This document shows, in pieces, positions 16,556-21,820 of a DNA stretch of 21,820 bases. This DNA is from JAWXBM01 sp034440115. GTDB taxonomy: Bacteria > Pseudomonadota > Gammaproteobacteria > Xanthomonadales > SZUA-36. Made by a program: the position numbers and the translations under genes. The stretch spans positions 1 to 21,820 of the forward strand of contig JAWXBM010000036.1 of assembly GCA_034440115.1 (NCBI GenBank), in the 5' to 3' direction. The notes under the pieces are model-generated. The model was not told where the DNA came from. It worked only from the letters and a program-made list of their open reading frames with translations, and did not search any database. Within the stretch, counting starts at the first letter, position 1. Each line of letters starts with the position of its first letter.

Positions 16556-16744
16556 CATCAACCTTTTAAGCACCGTTGCGCTCGTGTTCAAAATCAAATA
16601 CGCTGCAACCAAATATGCAACCAATATCACATGAACATAAGCACTACATCAAAAAATGTTTTTCGATTAACAGCAACCAAGCTCAACCGCTTACTGCCAC
16701 TCCAAGCTGTAAATCGAAGAAGTCGACTGATTCAGTCAAACAGC

Positions 16745-18100
16745 ATGACCCGTTTTGTCCATTTGTTAGCCGTTATTGTGCTTCTCTGTTTGGGAGCCTC
16801 GTCAACGGTTGCAGAAACGACTGCTGAGGGCTGGCATACGACCGATGACACTCGCAGAGTGCCAGTTCCTCCTGTCGATACGACCACTGCACCCGTTCTG
16901 GTGATCGATGGCGCAACATTGATTGATGGAACGGGTAACAAGCCGATCAAGCGTTCGCGTATCGTGCTGCGTGGGGACAGCATCCATGCAGTAGGTGCCA
17001 CCGATGTAATCCCGATGCCTGATCAGGTTGATACTTTGCTGGATGCCACTGGCATGTATGTGGTGCCGGGCTTGATTGATTTGCACATGCACTTCACTCA
17101 ACAACGCGGTGTTGACTTCAGTCGCTACCGGGATTCGAACGCAGCGGCGGCGATCCGGGGAACGCTGCTGCTTTCGCAGTTTCTTGATGCGGGTATTACC
17201 ACAGTGCGTGATGTGGGCACCACTGATGATGTTGCATTTCGTCTCAAGGAGGCAGTCAGTCGGCAAATGCTTCAAGGGCCGCGCGTGTTCTGGAGCGGAA
17301 AGATGATTGCCACACGGGGCGGCCATGGTAACGAAATCACATCTACGGCCACGGGCCGGCCTAAAAATCTGGAGGACAGCGATCGGGTGCGAATTGCGAC
17401 CGGTCCCTGGGAATGGCGGGAGGCAGTGCGTGAACAGATACGTATGCATGCTGATTGGATCAAACTCACTGCGCCATATACTGCCGAAGAGGTTCAAGCT
17501 GCGGTAGATGAAGCACACATGTTGGGAATTCCGGTAACAGTGGATTCCTTTGGAAAGTACACCGCATGGGCGGCAGAAGCCGGTGTGGATTCAATCGAAC
17601 ACCCGTTGGAACTGAGGTCGGAAATTCTGGCCGTCATGGCAAAGAACGGAACAGCGTTTGTGCCAACGCTGACCGCTTTTTACAATGTCCTCACCAGCGG
17701 TTATCCACCCGCTGGAATTGACAGCGGTGGTTTTTATCACACCATGTCAAGACGCTTTCCAATGTCGCATGACCAGCATATTGAAATGGTCCGGGAAGCC
17801 CACCGCTTGGGTATTGCGATCGGCGTTGGCACGGATATTCCTTTTGAGAATGAATGGCGCTATCCCGGCGACTATTATGTTGAGCTGGGGTTTTTGAAAG
17901 ATGCAGGGATGAGCGATGAACAGGTTCTTGCAGCGGCTACTCGCGTAGGTGCAGAGATTCTCGGTATGGCGGACAAGCTGGGTACCCTGGAGTCTGGAAA
18001 ACTTGCGGATTTGCTCGTGGTAGGAGCAAACCCTCTTGAGGACATTCAGAATTTGCGCGAGGTTCGTTTCGTTATCGCCAATGGGCGTCGGGTTCGATAG
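16745..18100 (+). CDS. Exported amidohydrolase with an altered metal site
   Basis: A 451-residue protein of the amidohydrolase superfamily (imidazolonepropionase / Xaa-Pro dipeptidase-like group) with a signal peptide (MTRFVHLLAVIVLLCLGASS, ending near TVAE). Metal-site elements: DLHMH (His114, His116), Lys240 in DWIKLTAP as the possible carboxylated or simple Lys, IEHP (His286) and GTDIPF (Asp364). Where relatives have V-x-V-H-A at the fifth strand, this protein has VTVDSFG, with Asp267 in place of the metal-binding His. The C-terminal LESGKLADLLVVGANPLEDI is the usual closing beta-sandwich. An in-frame ATG at 16631 would put 38 basic and polar residues before the signal peptide and is less likely; neither start has a good ribosome site. 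It probably hydrolyses a C-N bond of a peptide or cyclic amide in the periplasm. The genes downstream on the same strand follow closely enough to be one operon. Confidence 0.9.
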   Translation: MTRFVHLLAVIVLLCLGASSTVAETTAEGWHTTDDTRRVPVPPVDTTTAPVLVIDGATLIDGTGNKPIKRSRIVLRGDSIHAVGATDVIPMPDQVDTLLDATGMYVVPGLIDLHMHFTQQRGVDFSRYRDSNAAAAIRGTLLLSQFLDAGITTVRDVGTTDDVAFRLKEAVSRQMLQGPRVFWSGKMIATRGGHGNEITSTATGRPKNLEDSDRVRIATGPWEWREAVREQIRMHADWIKLTAPYTAEEVQAAVDEAHMLGIPVTVDSFGKYTAWAAEAGVDSIEHPLELRSEILAVMAKNGTAFVPTLTAFYNVLTSGYPPAGIDSGGFYHTMSRRFPMSHDQHIEMVREAHRLGIAIGVGTDIPFENEWRYPGDYYVELGFLKDAGMSDEQVLAAATRVGAEILGMADKLGTLESGKLADLLVVGANPLEDIQNLREVRFVIANGRRVR

Positions 18101-18181
18101 TGTGAGTACAAAAATCAACGGCAATCGCAGTTTTGTGCTATGCCTGTGCTTTGCGCCGTTTGTTGGTTTTAAGGAATAGCA

Positions 18182-18673
18182 ATGAGGCAGATTTGCTTCA
18201 AGGAAAAGATATCAGGCCTGTCCGTCCGCTGCGAGCTGCTGCAAGACCTCGCCCCAAAGTCAAGCGAGTTTCTGTGGAAACTTGCTTCGGCCCGGTCGGT
18301 TTTTACAGCTGTGCATGCTATCTGGACAGGTCCTGAGCTTTCATGCCCGCTACCCGCCAGCGTGCTGCCGAGCGAACTCTCTGCTCAACTTCTACCTGCC
18401 GAAAACGCAACCTCCTATCCAGCGTCTGGCGATGTCGTTATGGCGTGTGTTGCCGCAGGCTCGGTGAAAGGCTTACCGCCAGGTAACTTCTTCGATCTGG
18501 GTGTGTTTTATGGTGAAGGTGGACGTCTACTTATGCCTTTCGGCTGGATTTCGGCCAACGTGTGTGCGCGTGTGCTTGAGGAAGATTTGGACGAGCTGAA
18601 AAGTTGCATGAAAACCATCCGCAAGAATGGCGAGTGCCGCTTGGAAATCGCGCCGATTGAAACGGGAAAGTAA
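18182..18673 (+). CDS. DUF3830 cyclophilin-like protein
   Basis: A 163-residue protein starting at ATG 18182 with AAGGAA upstream. The pattern SSEFLWKLASARSVFTAVHAIWTGPEL, followed by SYPASGDVVMAC, LGVFYGEGG and the MPFGW segment, and ending in a helix with a Cys and ECRLEIAPIE, resembles DUF3830, a family with a cyclophilin-like barrel. The function of that family is not established; members often sit beside amidohydrolase, hydantoinase and transporter genes, as here. No signal peptide is present, so it is likely cytoplasmic. It lies 81 bp after the amidohydrolase gene and 44 bp before the transporter gene, with no terminator between them, which suggests cotranscription. It could be a small hydrolase, isomerase or ligand-binding subunit acting on the imported compound. 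Family assignment is by eye. Confidence 0.72.
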   Translation: MRQICFKEKISGLSVRCELLQDLAPKSSEFLWKLASARSVFTAVHAIWTGPELSCPLPASVLPSELSAQLLPAENATSYPASGDVVMACVAAGSVKGLPPGNFFDLGVFYGEGGRLLMPFGWISANVCARVLEEDLDELKSCMKTIRKNGECRLEIAPIETGK

Positions 18674-18717
18674 GTCTGTTCGTGAACGCGAGACACTTTT
18701 GAAGCGGAGATTGAAAA

Positions 18718-19599
18718 TTGGCAATCATTGATCACTTCCTCCTTCCAGGTTCTCTGTGGGCCATCATGTTTGCGATGGGTTTGAGCCTGACTGTCGATGA
18801 CTTTCGAAGAATTGCCCTGAACCGGAAAGCGCTGTACATCGGGGTTGGCAGCATGCTGATCATCCCTCCAGCAATTGGGCTGATCATGGTCCTTCTGTTC
18901 GCGCCAACGCCAACACTTGCCGTGGGTTTTATTCTGCTTGCTACCTGTCCTGGAGGTATGCTGTCCAATCTGATGACAGATCTCGCGAAAGGTGACCTTG
19001 CGCTGTCACTTTCGCTCAGCATAATCGTCAGTATGATCTACATCATTGTCGTTCCGTTTTATGCGCACTTTGCTTTGTTGCACTTTGTTGGAGTAGAGGC
19101 TCAGGTATCAGTACCGCTGATCGACTTCATTTGGAAGGTTTTCAGCATAACCCTTATTCCGGTGTCTCTGGGTTTGTTGCTGCGAACCTACCAGCCTGCT
19201 CTTGCCATTCGTTGCAAGGGAGCTGTGAAAATACTTGGAACCGGGGTACTGGTTGTCGCATTTGTATTCATTCTTCTCGATCAGGTTCCAGTCCTGAAAG
19301 AACATTTTGGCAGTCTCTTTGGCATAACCCTGGGGATGAATTTACTGAATCTGATGGCAGCTCTGACATTGAGTGCATTGTTTGCAGTAGTGCCGAAAGA
19401 AAGAGTGGCTATCGGAATTGAGCATTTGATCCGACAGGAAGGTACGGCAATTTACATCGCTGTCTCAATTGTAGCCAGCCGGGAGATGTCATTACCTATG
19501 ATCATGAACACGCCTGTTGCACTTGCCATATGCATTATTTTTGTGCTTTTATCACGCCGCTCTTTGGCGGAAAGCAGAGCAGCCAATGTCTCAGTCTGA
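18718..19599 (+). CDS. BASS-family (bile acid:sodium symporter-like) transporter
   Basis: A 293-residue inner-membrane protein with about nine hydrophobic segments. Family landmarks are the early MFAMGLSLTVDDFRRI, the crossing motif ATCPGGMLSNLMT (CPGGxxSN) near residue 75-90, and GIEHLIRQEGTAIYIAVSI, matching the second crossing region, in which relatives carry an E-x-x-x-Q-N-like sodium site; here RQEG replaces part of it. BASS proteins move organic anions or small organic acids with sodium. TTG at 18718 is taken as start because GGAG lies 8 nt upstream and the first membrane segment needs these residues; ATG at 18766 would truncate it. It is the last gene of the probable amidohydrolase-DUF3830-transporter operon and may bring the periplasmic hydrolysis product into the cytoplasm. 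Confidence 0.9.
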   Translation: MAIIDHFLLPGSLWAIMFAMGLSLTVDDFRRIALNRKALYIGVGSMLIIPPAIGLIMVLLFAPTPTLAVGFILLATCPGGMLSNLMTDLAKGDLALSLSLSIIVSMIYIIVVPFYAHFALLHFVGVEAQVSVPLIDFIWKVFSITLIPVSLGLLLRTYQPALAIRCKGAVKILGTGVLVVAFVFILLDQVPVLKEHFGSLFGITLGMNLLNLMAALTLSALFAVVPKERVAIGIEHLIRQEGTAIYIAVSIVASREMSLPMIMNTPVALAICIIFVLLSRRSLAESRAANVSV

Positions 19600-19604
19600 G
19601 TTGG

Positions 19605-19623
19605 GTGATGGCGGCGCCATCAC
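19605..19623 (+). terminator. Hairpin directly after the transporter gene
   Basis: A perfect palindromic hairpin, gtgatggc / gccatcac with a 3-nt loop, begins 5 bp after the transporter stop. No T-run follows, so it is a weak or factor-dependent terminator, or a 3'-end stabiliser, closing the operon. Confidence 0.5.
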
Positions 19624-19689
19624 GCTCAGCAAGAAAAAACTCTGCATGAATCGCCAATCAGACGTCTGACAAACAGGAACTTTAAAACA

Positions 19690-20061
19690 ATGTTGGAATC
19701 CAGATACAGGGAATTGCCCAAACATCTCGACCCTTCCAAAGCAGACTTCGATTTATTTATTTCGCCGTTCTACTTGATAGCACACGCCGACTTCAAGTTT
19801 CATGAAGATCTTGACAAGGCGATTTCAAAGTTTGGATTAGACCGCGCTTGCTATCGATTGTTGACGGTATTAATGCGTCGCAGCCCGATCAGTATTAAAG
19901 ACTTGTCGTCGCTGGCGTTGCTCAAGCGCTCTACAGTTAGCCGTGCCCTGGAGCGCATGCGCCGTGAAGGCTGGGTTGAAGGCATTTCCAATTGTTGCTC
20001 TCGAGTCTTTTTTGTTGTGCCAGCGCAGATTCATATGAGCAACAAGTTGAGCCGCCTTTAG
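19690..20061 (+). CDS. MarR-like winged-helix regulator, probably frameshifted
   Basis: A 123-residue reading frame with a MarR-type winged helix: FGLDRACYRLLTVLMRRSPISI, then KDLSSLALLKRSTVSRALERM (recognition helix) and RREGWVEGISNCCSRVFFVV (wing). MarR proteins are dimers that repress nearby transport and catabolic genes and release DNA on binding a ligand. The C-terminal dimerisation helix is missing in this frame: after VVP it reads AQIHMSNKLSRL and stops. Removing two bases at the GCGC run (20023-20026) would instead continue as ADSYEQQVEPPLD and IQSYNLDAINAFS to a stop at 20103-20105, which looks like the expected helix. A 2-bp slippage insertion has therefore probably damaged the gene, or else the true product is short. 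It may have controlled the operon upstream. Confidence 0.7.
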   Translation: MLESRYRELPKHLDPSKADFDLFISPFYLIAHADFKFHEDLDKAISKFGLDRACYRLLTVLMRRSPISIKDLSSLALLKRSTVSRALERMRREGWVEGISNCCSRVFFVVPAQIHMSNKLSRL

Positions 20062-20183
20062 ACATTCAGTCCTACAATCTGGACGCAATCAATGCTTTCA
20101 GTTAGATGGTGGCGTGGGTGTTAAAAAGCTCGCCTTCAGTGCGGCGTTAAAAGTGAAATAAAAGAGCTCAAGGCATCACAGAG

Positions 20184-20362
20184 TTATACGGTTGACGCAC
20201 AAACCGCTATTAGCATTAAGCTTGGAAAGCTGCTCTGCAGGGCGCCGAGATCTGCCAATGAATTGCCCGCGACAGCGATTATATCGGCTAGCTTGCCAAC
20301 TTCTATGGTGGCTCACCGTCCTTTAAGTAGAAAGTGGACTTGGCAGCCGTCGAAGGCGATAA
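20184..20362 (-). pseudogene. Relic of an amidohydrolase C-terminus
   Basis: On the minus strand, from 20306 to the stop at 20184, the sequence reads IEVGKLADIIAVAGN and then SLADLGALQS, the closing motif of amidohydrolases (compare ESGKLADLLVVGANPLEDI in the intact gene at 16745). Just upstream (20362 to about 20310) a different frame reads LSPSTAAKSTFYLKDGEP, which fits the helix that normally precedes this motif (T-x-x-A-A-K-A-L-G-L). The two pieces need a frameshift near 20307-20312, and in the first frame a TGA interrupts the join. No N-terminal metal-binding half is present, though weak similarity may continue to about 20450. It lies downstream of the MBL-fold gene on the same strand and may once have been part of its operon. 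The rest of 20062-20483 holds nothing else recognisable. Confidence 0.75.
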
Positions 20363-20483
20363 GACGATCTCAGACTTGTCGCAACAATTTAATGTTCATT
20401 CCAGCCAGATCACGTAATGGAAGCTTACGTAGGAACTTCGAACCCGATATTCAAATTTAAGTTAGAACAGGTCCCCACCCGGT

Positions 20484-21773
20484 TCAGGGAAGCATGTCTT
20501 GCGGTACTTTCTCAAGTATGCGCTTCCGATATTCCGGTTTGAGGTTTTCCAATACTCGCCGGTAAGCGTCTGTTGCATCCATACGCTCCTGTTCAATCCA
20601 ATCTGAGGCCGGAACGAGTTTGCTCTTATCCGGTAGTTCTTTTCCTCTTGGCAATGAAAACGCGAATTCGCCACCTATCACCCTCCTTACACGAATGGTT
20701 TCAGGCGTGATATTCCAGACCATCATGTCTTCAGCTACCGAGAATGGCCCTTGGTAGATTTCCCGGACCGCGGCAGAAAGTTTCTGACCCGAGTCAAGAC
20801 CATTGTCGACATAATGGAAACAAACCGCCATACGTGGTTTCAGCAAATTGAATAGCTGACCTGCCAGTTCGGGCTGAGTATGCGCCGACGTGGCGATCAT
20901 CCAGGCAGCTTCGGGCGGCCAGCTGCGGGATTCAATCAAGACTTCTATTGGGTCCGAGCACTCATGGATAACTATATCCGAGTTCTTGGCATTTTTAAGG
21001 AACCAGTTATTGGCAACGGTATCTCCGGAGTAAGAAAACTTTAATCCGTTCCACTCAAGGCTGTAACTCACCGGCCCATCCATTACATGCACGGCCGGCC
21101 AGGAGCGGATGATCACGTCATTCCGTTCATACACCACCTGTTCTTTTGCATAATCAAATTCGTGAATCTTTATGGCATAGGAGGACATTGGAGCACGCCC
21201 ATTCTTGGAAACATATTCCCATCGAAACATTCCCAGTAAGTGCTCAACTGCTGCTTCAGTTCCCAAATCCGGCGTCAGACCGCTGGGGCCCCATACTTCC
21301 AGAGGAATACTCCGCCCCATCTGCCAGCCGCCCGCCAATAAAGTTGGCAAATCTCCAAAGTGATCTGAATGAAGATGGGTAATGAATACCTTGGTAAATG
21401 TGTCCCAGGGTAATTCAAGCATGGACATGTTGGGTGTACAGCCGCTGCCAATGTCGAAGATGAAAGAATCACCATTGCCTAGTTGCACCAGCCAGCATGC
21501 AGACGCTTGATTTCTTTGAATCTGTGGCATTCCCGAGCCAAGGGAGATAACCCGCATCTCGTTCTCTCCCAACTGTTCACTGCCAGCCAGATAGAAGGAT
21601 CTCTCATGACCCAATTCGGTAATGGGATTGGTCGAAGCTCTGGTTTCCGCGGGATCTACAATGCCCAGTGGAGTGCGCAAATTGGCGTCCGTGTCTGCAG
21701 CAAAATTTGTATTGACCGCCAAAATACACATTGCAAATGAAATGGTCCATTTCCAGGTCATTCTAATTTTCAT
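20484..21773 (-). CDS. Exported MBL-fold metallo-hydrolase, GntH-like
   Basis: A 429-residue protein with a signal peptide (ISFAMCILAVNTNFA) and a metallo-beta-lactamase fold. Metal ligands: HLHSDH (His133, His135, Asp137, His138), His229 in AVHVMDG, Asp251 in YSGDT and His298 in SAHTQPEL. Two zinc ions or similar metals are expected. The segments QASACWLVQLGNGDSFIFDIGSG (about 89-111), GGWQMGR and VWGPSGLTPDLGT closely resemble the family annotated in public databases as guanitoxin-biosynthesis MBL hydrolase GntH, but members occur widely without that pathway, and no guanitoxin genes are seen here. The ATG at 21773 has GGAGGT 4 nt upstream. The gene is transcribed away from the window end and toward the amidohydrolase relic. 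It is probably periplasmic; the substrate is unknown. Confidence 0.88.
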   Translation of the reverse strand: MKIRMTWKWTISFAMCILAVNTNFAADTDANLRTPLGIVDPAETRASTNPITELGHERSFYLAGSEQLGENEMRVISLGSGMPQIQRNQASACWLVQLGNGDSFIFDIGSGCTPNMSMLELPWDTFTKVFITHLHSDHFGDLPTLLAGGWQMGRSIPLEVWGPSGLTPDLGTEAAVEHLLGMFRWEYVSKNGRAPMSSYAIKIHEFDYAKEQVVYERNDVIIRSWPAVHVMDGPVSYSLEWNGLKFSYSGDTVANNWFLKNAKNSDIVIHECSDPIEVLIESRSWPPEAAWMIATSAHTQPELAGQLFNLLKPRMAVCFHYVDNGLDSGQKLSAAVREIYQGPFSVAEDMMVWNITPETIRVRRVIGGEFAFSLPRGKELPDKSKLVPASDWIEQERMDATDAYRRVLENLKPEYRKRILEKVPQDMLP

Positions 21774-21820
21774 GTCAACCTCCAGTTCCAGCTAAAAAAG
21801 GCAATGTTTGTGCTGTTCAA

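Noticed and set aside
16631..16744. Extended N-terminus of the amidohydrolase
   Set aside because: The added 38 residues would precede a clear signal peptide and are not family-like; the start is nevertheless uncertain because neither has a good ribosome site.
16802..17518. Minus-strand 238-residue frame opposite the amidohydrolase
   Set aside because: Cys/His/Arg-rich antisense translation of a well-supported gene with no recognisable domain.
20263..20460. Plus-strand 65-residue frame
   Set aside because: The minus strand here carries the clear amidohydrolase relic; the plus frame has no motif.

Overview
The window looks like chromosomal DNA from a Gram-negative bacterium, most likely an aquatic gammaproteobacterium. 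The evidence is two TonB-dependent receptor genes (one decayed), several secreted enzymes with Sec-type signal peptides, Shine-Dalgarno sites of the GGAG/AAGGA type, and predicted c-type cytochrome and outer-membrane proteins. No rRNA or tRNA gene, CRISPR array, phage module or intact transposase was seen.

Region 1 (about 1-1.8 kb) is a GC-rich, decayed block. It holds the 3' part of a TonB-dependent receptor with an internal amber stop, converging on a threonine/serine dehydratase-like gene that carries two frameshifts. Region 2 (1.8-2.5 kb) is a minus-strand PIN toxin / Phd-YefM antitoxin module in the unusual toxin-first order. Region 3 (2.5-3.4 kb) is a gene-free repeat island. It contains an inverted-repeat element of about 280 bp and tandem repeats that share a GGTCCGACC core.

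Region 4 (3.4-6.7 kb) has two exported proteins in tandem: a di-heme c-type cytochrome with an EF-hand-like loop, and a PhoX/DUF839-fold protein that lacks the iron-ligand cysteine of true PhoX. Region 5 (6.9-11.8 kb, minus strand) has a full-length TonB-dependent receptor followed by a secreted S9 (DPP IV-like) serine peptidase, a plausible oligopeptide import and cleavage pair. Divergent from it, region 6 (12.15-19.6 kb, plus strand) encodes a class I/II aminotransferase that overlaps by 4 bp a large secreted BNR/Asp-box propeller protein. A secreted amidohydrolase follows, then a DUF3830 cyclophilin-like protein and a BASS-type transporter. Together regions 5 and 6 read as one uptake and catabolism locus for a peptide- or amino-acid-derived compound: outer-membrane import, periplasmic hydrolysis, inner-membrane transport and cytoplasmic transamination. 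The substrate cannot be read from the sequence.

Region 7 (19.7-21.8 kb) has a short MarR-like regulator with a probable frameshift, a relic of a second amidohydrolase on the minus strand, and a secreted MBL-fold hydrolase resembling the family annotated as GntH. The clearest points for follow-up are the cytochrome / Cys-less PhoX-like pair, the toxin-first TA module, the fixed-spacing repeat family, and the His-to-Asp change at a metal-ligand position of the amidohydrolase. All family names come from motif recognition by eye; no search was run.
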